Shown here: piece after piece, positions 8,501 through 13,214 of the stretch
How positions within the stretch are numbered: position 1 is the first letter of the stretch
How the letters are laid out: every line of letters begins with the position of its first letter
Assembly: GCA_002327865.1 (NCBI GenBank)
Contig: DCUQ01000013.1
Location: 1,924-16,461 of the forward strand
DNA: 14,538 nt
Reading direction: 5' to 3'
DNA from: Syntrophaceae bacterium UBA2210
GTDB lineage: Bacteria > Desulfobacterota > Syntrophia > Syntrophales > UBA2210
Position numbers and translations under genes: made by a program
The notes under the pieces: model-generated
What the model saw: only the letters and a program-made list of their open reading frames with translations
The model's database searches: none
Told to the model about the DNA's origin: nothing

Positions 8501-8567
8501 CATTGACAATAACCAGCAGTTCATGATCCTGCTTGTCAAAAAGTATCCTCGAAGCACCGCTTTCCAT
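5559..8567 (-). CDS. Uncharacterised ~1000-aa protein: divergent PHP-like domain plus polytopic membrane domain
   Basis: I do not recognise a named function. Residues below count from a possible GTG start at 8591. An alpha-helical N-terminus (~10-160) is followed by a stretch resembling the PHP metallohydrolase fold: DDHVHDVNTKG (169-179; His171, His173), SPTHLIMDAWIKGIRRLKVIYYN (182-204) and a segment at 211-233 ending GVEFSA. In canonical PHP proteins the strand here called VIYYN ends in T/S-DH, so that metal site is not conserved. About four to five hydrophobic segments lie between ~672 and 832, followed by a soluble helical tail. I prefer the third ATG of an ATG triplet (8565-8567), 7 nt after AAGGA. 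Starts at 8573 or at the GTG 8591, which lies inside the repeat, are less likely. It precedes the phosphodiesterase by 6 nt, so a role with glycerophospholipids or the envelope is possible but unproven. Confidence 0.85.
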   Translation of the reverse strand: MESGASRILFDKQDHELLVIVNEVLNRDKSREYLKTLLNPYLHPHGIKEMAASKELRVAYAVIHLLNSLEMGEAEDRLGALRSLREEVLYSAQSFLRKNTARVLLQIMKKLVQSRGDYRRQLELAHDFRITASGKPRIVREQLRRYHLLEMPEEWNQVATDDHVHDVNTKGRKSPTHLIMDAWIKGIRRLKVIYYNNVKADVAEELLKAAEIMGIRVRVGVEFSARFHDRYVLFIWAPRGLLDTQDYLNFLKEEPVQSFMAEGRKVSEYQRRYIMAVLDEFNNRHRCAIEDRYGFSPPLLDRSEFMSFVGVGQASLLHLAEYAHAKMLPVMKDYVAGLRVRYAGAEDEERRRITGITDALNRLDSEAIVDGYLRPCRNPSVPDPAIPRDGEDVPGLLTLSPFELLRRLGYLNAGYSITLALGNLGVEDVIELLYDCKGMITHLEIFNLKDYVTGREPHNVEISELQGAINEDNIIALKRIIRESIRRLRSKDPGRVDKLTKILHDISTFRSYYQGTLLKNRIGSDSTGRSHHLYGMGLVIKDTLPLRARREIKKSPPASRLTIPVNTGVYLRTSYIPHSSSSRLVNAFYRIACCIPGLRLVGKKRRNEWEINRFSTHMGTETEGNIVTLGGFDEELQNKRYLGSPDLSESPRKISWEYLNSGLKNWLKVLIGFVPAFFTFYLTKDWWLLAWFGAFIWFGITGARNILQSVMGGGGIRRSPLLKWNDYVSWDRLTDSLLFTGFSVPLLDYLVKTLLLDRMFGVTAATSPVMMYTVIALANGLYISTHNAFRGLSRGAVFGNFFRTILSIPIAVLFNMVAGSMLSAYGIVDVNAVLQKWAAVISKGASDCVAGFIEGLSDRYQNIRTRMLDYRSKIGQVFDTYDRMEMLFPESDVCEMLESPENFILTIEAEARDLEKIVIINALDLLYFWMYQPRAVVALRALMKGMSAEERRIFVRVQSVLERNREISQLFVDGIVGRNFSGALSFYLDRSGPYLGAIKKML

Positions 8568-8579
8568 CATCATATCCTT

Positions 8580-8603
8580 AAATAGGGACACTCCCCTATT
8601 TTT
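8580..8603 (+). repeat. 22-bp palindrome, copy c (forward, CCCCTAT type)
   Basis: This is a perfect copy of the palindrome with a trailing T-run. It lies immediately upstream of the ribosome site of the PHP/membrane gene and is the left end of composite element 1. Confidence 0.9.
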
Positions 8604-8611
8604 CTTACTTC

Positions 8612-8637
8612 GTCATTCCGGTGAAAACCGGAATCCA
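8612..8637. repeat. CATTCCGG-type palindrome, copy 1
   Basis: The sequence is GTCATTCCGG, then TGAAAA, then CCGGAATCCA, a hairpin with a stem of about 8 bp (ATTCCGG/CCGGAAT core). The unit resembles widespread REP-like dispersed repeats and is similar in form to the neisserial dRS3 (ATTCCC-N8-GGGAAT). Confidence 0.8.
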
Positions 8638-8645
8638 ATTTCTTT

Positions 8646-8666
8646 GTCATTCCAGCGAAAGCCGGA
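8646..8666. repeat. CATTCCGG-type palindrome, copy 2 (degenerate)
   Basis: The sequence is GTCATTCCAG, CGAAAG, CCGGA. The first arm has a mismatch and the second arm is shortened. It lies inside composite element 1 and has a counterpart at 11480-11500 in the opposite orientation. Confidence 0.65.
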
Positions 8667-8715
8667 CCTCGATCGGTATGGAATAACCCCATATCAAGTG
8701 AGGGGCAGGCTTAGT

Positions 8716-8738
8716 AAAAATAGGGGAGTGTCCCTATT
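8716..8738 (-). repeat. 22-bp palindrome, copy d (reverse, CCCCTAT type)
   Basis: This is the right end of composite element 1. On the minus strand it follows and overlaps the TAA of the AsmA gene. It can form a hairpin followed by TATTTTT, and so might act as a weak intrinsic terminator. Confidence 0.88.
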
Positions 8739-11283
8739 AAAAGAGTTTTTCCAGAAGCTTTTGCGCGCCTTTCTGCATGTAGTAGGATGAAAGCGCGTTG
8801 AGCACATATTCGGTATCGAGGAAGGGTATCGGCTTCTTGATCGACCCTTTCAGGGTGATCGGCAGCACCATATTGCCCTGATTGTTAAGCAGCGCCCTGA
8901 GAATATCCGCCTTTTCCACCAGTTGTAGGGAATGGCGTTTCGACAGGATCACCGTCCCCTTCAGATCGAGCGTTTTTGCCGCCCGGTCCACGGTACCTTT
9001 CAGCAACGCCACCGAGTCGGTCGCCTTGCTGGTCTGTATGTTTCTCAGGTTAAGCGACTCTACCCGTATGATGTTGTCTTTCATGTCGAATGTTCCATCC
9101 AGGGAATCGAAACGCGTCGATTCATGCCGGGCCACCTCGCCACCCTGATAGCTGAGAAACCGGCCGACGCCTTCCAGCCCGAAGAGACTGTCAAGGACAC
9201 TCTCGACCAGGTTGAAGTTCTTCCACTCTCCCTTCGCGAGCAGCACGGACCCCCTGGCGCCGAGCTTCGGCTGCCTAGCGGCTCCTCCTTCCGCGTGAAA
9301 TTTCCCCGAAAGAGTCCCGGCAAACGTGTCCTTATGTTCGGTCAGGGTATCAAGCACCGTACCCACATCGACCCTCTGTATCGACGGATCGAAAGCCCAT
9401 ACCTTTTCCAGGATATCGTAGAACCCCGTGCCCTGCACGCTGCCTTCGAAGGCTTTCATGCTGAGAGAATCGATGGTTACCCGGCCCGGCCTGTAGCTGA
9501 AATCCGATTTCGCAGCGGCGAAGGGAACCGACGCCACCGTACCCTTGCCGATGACAAGCGTTCCACGTCCCAGCAGATCTTTTTTCCGGGTTCCGTCGAC
9601 GTTCAGTTTCACTCCCTCGATAAGACAGGTATTCGGCGGATTCTTTGTATCTTTCGCCGGCGGCAATTGAAACCCTATCCGGCCGGACTCCGCACGCACG
9701 TTCAGAGACAGGTTGTCCGGCGTCCCCTTCGCGGAGGCGTTCAGAGCTATCGCTCCATTTAGCGCGTATGCTTCCATAGCTGGAACCAGCGATCCCCAGC
9801 CATCCAGTTCCGTCCCTCCTGTTTCCAGAGTAACATCTACAGACGGTCCCGGCTTTCCGGTTCGAACCTTTCCCGTGGCATGCGCGACCAGATTATGCAG
9901 CCTGCAGTCGATTTTTTCGAACGAGAGGTCCCTGCCCTTCTTAATACCCGCAATGTCGAGCGAAAGCACGGTTCCCGGGGGTTTTTTGAACGCGTCCCCG
10001 TACGCGAGGTTCATTGCATCGGCATTGATACCGGCATCGACCGCAAAATCGGAAACGCTTCCCGACGACGCGAACCGCAGGGAGACCGGGCCATCCAGGA
10101 CAAGCGCCTCCGGCATGGCGCCGATGTACGGGGCAAGCAGGGCGATCAACGTTTTGGGCATCAGTTTTTCGGCCGTGCCCGTGATATTCCACTTCGGGCC
10201 GGCAAGAAACCCGTCGACCGTTCCTGAGAGGTTTATACTGTTTTCATTTACAGTAATAACAGCCGGTTTGACAGAAAGATGCTGTTTCACCCAGGCGAGT
10301 GAGAGATTCGCTTTCAGGCCGGCGTCGATTTTTCCCGACGGCACGGGCGCTTTCTTTTCAGCTTTTTCTTGAAAAACGAGATCACGCACGGATATCACGG
10401 TATCCGCGGTCAGGATGTCGCCCAGCGATCCCTTTCCCTTTATATCAGCGGTAACGGCACCCGATTGGACCGCTGCCGGCAGAAGAGCGGATATCCGGGC
10501 AAGAGGGAACGACTTTACACCCAGATCGACCGAGATTTGCATGTTTTGCATATCGACCGGCGCACCCAGCGGCCCCAGAGTTCCCTTTATGGAAAAATTT
10601 TCCGCCCCACTTTCAAATAGATCCGCGCTCAAATCGACAGAGACAGGCCGGTCGAAAGAAACATCCTCCATGATGAGATCCAGGGCGTCTACAACCAGGT
10701 TGCCGGCACCGGGCAGCAGCATATCGTCGCGGTACAGAACCCTCCCATCCACAATCTGAAGCTCCCTAACGCTAAGAGGCGGTGCCGCGGATTTTGAAGC
10801 CCCGGTATCGGAGGCATCCCCGGCCGCCCAGGCGACGGAAGACTCTATATGACGCGTTGACGGTGTTCCGGAGGTGTTTCCCTTCTTTTTCAGGGAAGCG
10901 AGAATGTCGTCGAAACTGAATTCCCCGGCGGTATTGCGAGCCACGGAAATCACGGGCCGCTTCAGAACAATCTTCTTGACCTTGATTTCTTTCTTAAGCA
11001 GAGGAAAAAATTCGACCTGCACCTGAAGGCTGTCGAGCGAGACGAAATCGGCGGAAGAAAACCGGGGATTATCCGCAACCCGCAACCCTTCAAGCTCCGC
11101 GCCCAGACCAGACAATATCGTCAGCTCGATATGCGCGAAATCAACATCACGATCCAGATAAGGTTTTATCTGAGCCAGAATCGTTCCCTTGTAACGGTCG
11201 AGATTAACAAAGAAAGGCGCGAGCATAACGAGAACCAGACAGATAACCACAACAACGATAATACCTGCGATAATCTTCTTCAT
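8737..11283 (-). CDS. AsmA-family envelope protein
   Basis: This is an 848-aa AsmA/YhdP/TamB-like protein of the inner membrane with a long periplasmic part. In several bacteria such proteins bridge to the outer membrane and influence phospholipid transport and outer-membrane assembly. The start MKKIIAGIIVVVVICLVLV is an N-terminal membrane anchor. It is followed by the family's AsmA N-terminal region (NLDRYKGTILAQIKPYLDRDV) and long runs of beta-strand-like repeats. The AsmA C-terminal domain (near TVILSKRHSLQLVEKADIL and LPITLKGSIKKPIPFLD) is complete. The frame opens eleven codons earlier, but those are repeat-encoded, so I use the ATG at 11281-11283, with AGGGG seven bases upstream. The TAA stop overlaps repeat copy d. 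The gene stands alone between two inverted composite elements. Family assignment is firm; substrate and partners are unknown. Confidence 0.9.
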   Translation of the reverse strand: MKKIIAGIIVVVVICLVLVMLAPFFVNLDRYKGTILAQIKPYLDRDVDFAHIELTILSGLGAELEGLRVADNPRFSSADFVSLDSLQVQVEFFPLLKKEIKVKKIVLKRPVISVARNTAGEFSFDDILASLKKKGNTSGTPSTRHIESSVAWAAGDASDTGASKSAAPPLSVRELQIVDGRVLYRDDMLLPGAGNLVVDALDLIMEDVSFDRPVSVDLSADLFESGAENFSIKGTLGPLGAPVDMQNMQISVDLGVKSFPLARISALLPAAVQSGAVTADIKGKGSLGDILTADTVISVRDLVFQEKAEKKAPVPSGKIDAGLKANLSLAWVKQHLSVKPAVITVNENSINLSGTVDGFLAGPKWNITGTAEKLMPKTLIALLAPYIGAMPEALVLDGPVSLRFASSGSVSDFAVDAGINADAMNLAYGDAFKKPPGTVLSLDIAGIKKGRDLSFEKIDCRLHNLVAHATGKVRTGKPGPSVDVTLETGGTELDGWGSLVPAMEAYALNGAIALNASAKGTPDNLSLNVRAESGRIGFQLPPAKDTKNPPNTCLIEGVKLNVDGTRKKDLLGRGTLVIGKGTVASVPFAAAKSDFSYRPGRVTIDSLSMKAFEGSVQGTGFYDILEKVWAFDPSIQRVDVGTVLDTLTEHKDTFAGTLSGKFHAEGGAARQPKLGARGSVLLAKGEWKNFNLVESVLDSLFGLEGVGRFLSYQGGEVARHESTRFDSLDGTFDMKDNIIRVESLNLRNIQTSKATDSVALLKGTVDRAAKTLDLKGTVILSKRHSLQLVEKADILRALLNNQGNMVLPITLKGSIKKPIPFLDTEYVLNALSSYYMQKGAQKLLEKLF

Positions 11284-11295
11284 CCTTACACCCCT

Positions 11296-11320
11296 AAAAT
11301 AGGGACACTCCCCCATTTTT
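11296..11320 (+). repeat. 22-bp palindrome, copy e (forward, CCCCCAT type)
   Basis: It lies 12 bases upstream of the AsmA start codon. It has the CCCCCAT variant and is followed by a T-run. It has no adjacent reverse partner of its own, since copy f lies between it and copy g, so it may be a leftover end of a nested or decayed element. Confidence 0.88.
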
Positions 11321-11339
11321 CACTATTTCTCATTATTCT

Positions 11340-11366
11340 GTCATACCGGCGGAAGCCGGTATCCAG
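11340..11366. repeat. CATTCCGG-type palindrome, variant copy 3
   Basis: The sequence is GTCATACCGGC, GGAA, GCCGGTATCCAG. Compensating A and T changes in both arms (CATACCGG with CCGGTAT) keep the hairpin intact, which suggests selection on the fold or a distinct subfamily. Confidence 0.75.
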
Positions 11367-11402
11367 TTGTTATTCCGGGGCTGAATCCATAAATATCGAT
11401 TT

Positions 11403-11430
11403 AAAATATAGGGACACTCCCCCATTTTTT
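11403..11430 (+). repeat. 22-bp palindrome, copy f (forward, CCCCCAT type)
   Basis: The first arm is slightly altered (AAAATATAGGG) and is followed by ACACTC, CCCCAT and a T-run. It is one end of composite element 2. Confidence 0.82.
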
Positions 11431-11479
11431 CCTAAGCCTGCCCCGCACTTGATAAGGGGTTATTCCATACCGATAGAGA

Positions 11480-11500
11480 TCCGGCTTCCGCTGGAATGAT
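11480..11500. repeat. CATTCCGG-type palindrome, copy 4 (degenerate, reverse)
   Basis: This is the reverse counterpart of the degenerate copy at 8646-8666, with TCCGGC, TTCCG and CTGGAATGAT. Confidence 0.65.
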
Positions 11501-11507
11501 AAAGAAA

Positions 11508-11534
11508 CTGGATTCCGGTTTTCACCGGAATGAC
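11508..11534. repeat. CATTCCGG-type palindrome, copy 5 (reverse)
   Basis: The sequence is CTGGATTCCGG, TTTTCA, CCGGAATGAC. It is a perfect-arm copy in the orientation opposite to 8612-8637. Confidence 0.8.
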
Positions 11535-11542
11535 TAAGTAAG

Positions 11543-11567
11543 AAAAATAGGGGAGTGTCCCTATTTA
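11543..11567 (-). repeat. 22-bp palindrome, copy g (reverse, CCCCTAT type)
   Basis: This is the end of composite element 2 nearest the S1 gene, starting two bases past that gene's TAG. On the minus strand it gives a hairpin followed by TATTTTTCTT, so it is placed and shaped like an intrinsic terminator. Confidence 0.88.
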
Positions 11568-11569
11568 TT

Positions 11570-12769
11570 CTATTTATTTTTGAGTTTTTTGCGCAGGAGA
11601 TCGCCGAGTGTTCCCATTGAGGAATGTGTCTTTCCAAGATATTCGCGATAGTCGTCGTCTCCGGGCGCATCCGGTTCGACTTTTCCCCTTGCTTCGCGTT
11701 CCGGCACCAGCGTTATACGTCGTTTCTCGAGATCGATACCCTGTACGGTCACTTCCACCGTCTGTCCCTGTACCAGTACTTCACTCGGATAGTTAAGCCG
11801 CTTTCCACCGCCCAGTTTTGATATATGAATCAGTCCGTCCACGCCGCCCTCGAGGGTTACGAAAGCTCCGAACTTTGTCAGCCGCGCGACCGTTCCGGTA
11901 TGGGAAGATCCAGCGGGATATTTAGCCTCAACGTTATCCCAGGGATCGGGGAGCGTCGCCTTACGGCTGAGAGACACACGATTCTTCTCCCAGTCCAGTT
12001 TCAGAATGACCGTTTCCAGTTCCTGGCCGACGGAGAGTACCTCGCTAACATCCTCAACCCTGGTCCATCCGATCTCCGAGATGGGAATCAATCCCTGCAT
12101 TCCGCCGATATCTACGAACGCGCCGAAATCCTGGATCGAAGCCACAGTCCCTTTGATCTTCATCCCCTCGCGCAATTCTTCCTTCAACTCCTCGAGCCTG
12201 ACACGCATTTCCGCTTCCCGGATCGCCCTGTTGGACAAGATTACGTTCCGGCCCTTTTCGCCATATTCCGTAATGATAAAGAGCATCCGCTGCCCCACAT
12301 ATTCGGCGGTAGCTCCCTGCCCTCGAAGCCCCATCTGGGAATACGGGCAAAAGGCCGCAGTGTCTCCGGCTATCTTGACCTGAAATCCCCCTTTTATTTC
12401 CTTTTCGATCACCCCTTCAACCGGGATATCGTTACGCATCGCCTCTTCAAGAAAGTTCAATCCGGTTGTGCCCCTGGTAATGCGGGTGGTAAACATCAAC
12501 TCATCGTTTCGCGACGACAGGAAATAGGCCATGATCGTATCGCCGACCTTCACGTTGAGCTCACCGTTTGCATCGAGCATTTCCTTTTTATCAAGGATAC
12601 CCTCGCTTTTTCCGCCGAGGTCCAGAAAAATCCAGTCGGCACCGATATCGACTATCCTTGCTTCCATACGCTGACCGGGTTCCAGCCATCCGGGTCCCGC
12701 GACGCTTTCATTCAGGAGTTCTTCGAACGAGACTTTATTGTTGTTTTCTTCGACAGTCATATCTCCCAT
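11570..12769 (-). CDS. S1-domain RNA-binding protein (four S1 repeats, S1-like)
   Basis: This 399-aa RNA-binding protein resembles the short second ribosomal-S1 paralogue found in deltaproteobacteria-like genomes. Four S1 (OB-fold) domains are visible at about residues 31-97, 113-182, 201-270 and 287-356. The third is canonical (GTVASIQDFGAFVDIGGMQG with LIPISEI), as is the fourth (GTVARLTKFGAFVTLEGG with VDGLIHIS). An acidic linker and a basic tail (LLRKKLKNK) follow. Ribosomal S1 usually has six domains, so this is more likely an accessory S1 protein in translation or RNA metabolism than S1 itself. The start at 12767-12769 gives MGDMTVEE; an ATG three codons later (12758-12760) is also possible. 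A good promoter lies about 40 bases upstream, so it begins its own transcript. Confidence 0.9.
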   Translation of the reverse strand: MGDMTVEENNNKVSFEELLNESVAGPGWLEPGQRMEARIVDIGADWIFLDLGGKSEGILDKKEMLDANGELNVKVGDTIMAYFLSSRNDELMFTTRITRGTTGLNFLEEAMRNDIPVEGVIEKEIKGGFQVKIAGDTAAFCPYSQMGLRGQGATAEYVGQRMLFIITEYGEKGRNVILSNRAIREAEMRVRLEELKEELREGMKIKGTVASIQDFGAFVDIGGMQGLIPISEIGWTRVEDVSEVLSVGQELETVILKLDWEKNRVSLSRKATLPDPWDNVEAKYPAGSSHTGTVARLTKFGAFVTLEGGVDGLIHISKLGGGKRLNYPSEVLVQGQTVEVTVQGIDLEKRRITLVPEREARGKVEPDAPGDDDYREYLGKTHSSMGTLGDLLRKKLKNK

Positions 12770-12815
12770 CCTACCTCATCACTTTTTTAAACCGTGACTT
12801 TCTACAAACGCACTA

Positions 12816-12844
12816 ATAGTAATTCTTTTAAAAACATAAGGCAA
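12816..12844 (-). promoter_or_regulatory. Sigma70-like promoter of the S1-domain gene
   Basis: On the minus strand a -35 box TTGCCT (12839-12844) is separated by exactly 17 bases from a -10 box TACTAT (12816-12821), in an AT-rich tract. Transcription would start near 12809 and leave a leader of about 40 nt containing GAGGTAGG before the start codon. Each box matches the consensus at four of six positions. Confidence 0.55.
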
Positions 12845-12916
12845 ATATATTTTCCCCAGTCTCCGGACCGCTTTCCTCGAACGTACACCTGCGGCCACAA
12901 ACCATCCGGGTCAAAA

Positions 12917-12951
12917 AACAAAAAGGGCAACCGGATTTAAACGGTTGCCCC
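12917..12951 (-). terminator. Intrinsic terminator downstream of the ATPase gene
   Basis: The perfect 9-bp stem GGGCAACCG (12925-12933) pairs with CGGTTGCCC (12942-12950) across an 8-nt AT-rich loop. On the minus strand the stem is followed by TTTTTGTTTTTT. This is a textbook rho-independent terminator that would stop transcripts from the ATPase side before the S1 promoter. The plus strand has no U-tract after the stem. Confidence 0.85.
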
Positions 12952-12963
12952 ACGCGGAAAAAA

Positions 12964-12988
12964 TTCGCGAGCAAGCTCGCTCCTATTC
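12964..12988. repeat. REP-like palindrome resembling Pseudomonas REPs
   Basis: The sequence is TTCGCGAGCAAGCTCGCTCC followed by TATTC. It contains a perfect GCGAGC/GCTCGC stem with an AA loop. From memory this closely matches the REP repeats common in Pseudomonas fluorescens and P. putida (GCGAGCAAGCTCGCTCCTAC). Only one copy is seen here, and it is unrelated to the two other repeat families in the window. Confidence 0.55.
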
Positions 12989-13021
12989 ACTTTTAAACCT
13001 TCAGTCTTCAACCTTAAACCC

Positions 13022-13085
13022 TAAAAATAGGGACACTCCCCTATTTTTCATTAGCCACCCGTCTCGTTATTCCAACTCTCTTTTT
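13022..13085 (+). repeat. 64-bp direct repeat, left copy
   Basis: It matches 14454-14517 at 63 of 64 positions (A versus G at 13074/14506). It comprises the 22-bp palindrome and a shared tail beginning CATTAGCCACCCGTC. A further 16-bp match (12998-13013 with 14437-14452) lies just upstream. The two copies bracket the ATPase gene. Confidence 0.9.
13023..13048 (+). repeat. 22-bp palindrome, copy h (forward, CCCCTAT type)
   Basis: This is a perfect copy forming the left end of the third composite element and part of the 64-bp direct repeat. Confidence 0.9.
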
Positions 13086-13112
13086 GTCATTCCGGTGAAA
13101 ACCGGAATCCAG
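13086..13112. repeat. CATTCCGG-type palindrome, copy 6
   Basis: The sequence is GTCATTCCGG, TGAAAA, CCGGAATCCAG. It is identical over its arms and loop to the copy at 8612-8637. Confidence 0.8.
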
Positions 13113-13162
13113 TCTTTTTACCTTCTCATCAAACACCAAAAATTCAACATTAAAAATTGGTA

Positions 13163-13189
13163 AAAAAATGGGGGAGTGTCCCTATTTTT
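13163..13189 (-). repeat. 22-bp palindrome, copy i (reverse, CCCCCAT type)
   Basis: This is the right end of the third composite element. It contains the TAG stop codon of the ATPase gene (13182-13184). On the minus strand it forms a hairpin followed by a T-run. Confidence 0.88.
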
Positions 13190-13214
13190 CGTCCCTATTT
13201 TTCGTCCCTATTTT
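13177..13214. repeat. Three tandem 13-bp half-sites of the palindrome
   Basis: The unit CGTCCCTATTTTT, one arm of the palindrome plus its T-run, is repeated about three times (13177-13189, 13190-13202, 13203-13214). On the minus strand these units encode the end of the ATPase protein (KIGTKNRDEK). This suggests local slippage or repeated end-processing at one element end. Confidence 0.8.

Larger units (their letters stand above)
8580..8740. mobile_element. ~160-bp REPIN/MITE-like composite element, copy 1
   Basis: It fills the gap between the AsmA gene and the PHP/membrane gene. The 22-bp palindrome lies at each end in inverted orientation (8580-8603 and 8716-8738). Inside are two CATTCCGG-type hairpins (8612-8637, 8646-8666) and a spacer containing GTATGGAATAACCCC. 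It has no coding capacity. A near-identical element lies in the opposite orientation at 11403-11567, with roughly a dozen differences by eye. The right end overlaps the AsmA stop codon, and the left end is about 13 bases from the next gene's start. Confidence 0.8.
11403..11567. mobile_element. ~160-bp REPIN/MITE-like composite element, copy 2 (inverted relative to copy 1)
   Basis: The reverse complement of this stretch aligns along its whole length with 8580-8740, with about a dozen differences and roughly one length change. It contains the same two inner palindromes (11480-11500 and 11508-11534) and the same spacer. Its ends are copies f and g of the 22-bp palindrome. One end is the CCCCTAT type and the other the CCCCCAT type, as in the RAYT element. 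It lies between the S1-protein stop and the AsmA gene. Confidence 0.8.
12770..13181. other. 411-bp intergenic region between the ATPase and S1 genes
   Basis: It has no gene that I can support. From the S1 side it holds the S1 leader and promoter, then the intrinsic terminator, one Pseudomonas-REP-like palindrome, TTCA-rich low-complexity sequence, and a composite repeat element running from copy h to copy i with one CATTCCGG palindrome inside. The segment 12840-12915 shows nothing else that I recognise. Confidence 0.6.
13023..13189. mobile_element. REPIN/MITE-like composite element, third type
   Basis: It is bounded by palindrome copies h (13023-13048, CCCCTAT type) and i (13163-13189, CCCCCAT type) in inverted orientation. 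It carries one CATTCCGG hairpin (13086-13112), but otherwise its interior differs from the elements at 8580 and 11403, with TTCA/AAAATT-rich low-complexity sequence. The shared ends with different interiors indicate that the ends define the family. Confidence 0.7.

Noticed and set aside
7194..8585. Long plus-strand open frame (463 codons) opposite the PHP/membrane gene
   Set aside because: It is entirely antisense to a gene with recognisable domain motifs. Its translation is rich in His, Arg, Pro and Gln without domain patterns, and it ends in repeat sequence. This is typical of a shadow frame.
11284..11316. Upstream extension of the AsmA gene by 11 codons
   Set aside because: The extension (MGECPYFRGVR) is repeat-encoded. 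The membrane anchor begins naturally at the ATG 11281-11283.
11401..11670. Minus-strand open frame across the repeat region (89 codons)
   Set aside because: It begins inside the S1 gene in another frame and translates the repeats (for example HSGENRNPVSL, RDTPLFF). Such peptides are commonly mis-annotated from this repeat type.
11825..12790. Plus-strand open frame opposite the S1 gene (321 codons)
   Set aside because: It mirrors the S1 coding sequence, shows no domain signature and lacks a supported start.
12770..13022. tRNA, riboswitch or small RNA gene in the intergenic gap
   Set aside because: No cloverleaf or recognisable aptamer was seen. The strong GGGCAACCG/CGGTTGCCC hairpin with its U-tract is adequately explained as a terminator.
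8580..13189. CRISPR array
   Set aside because: The repeats are palindromic and alternate in orientation, with spacing from about 80 bp to several kb. There are no regular spacers and no cas genes.
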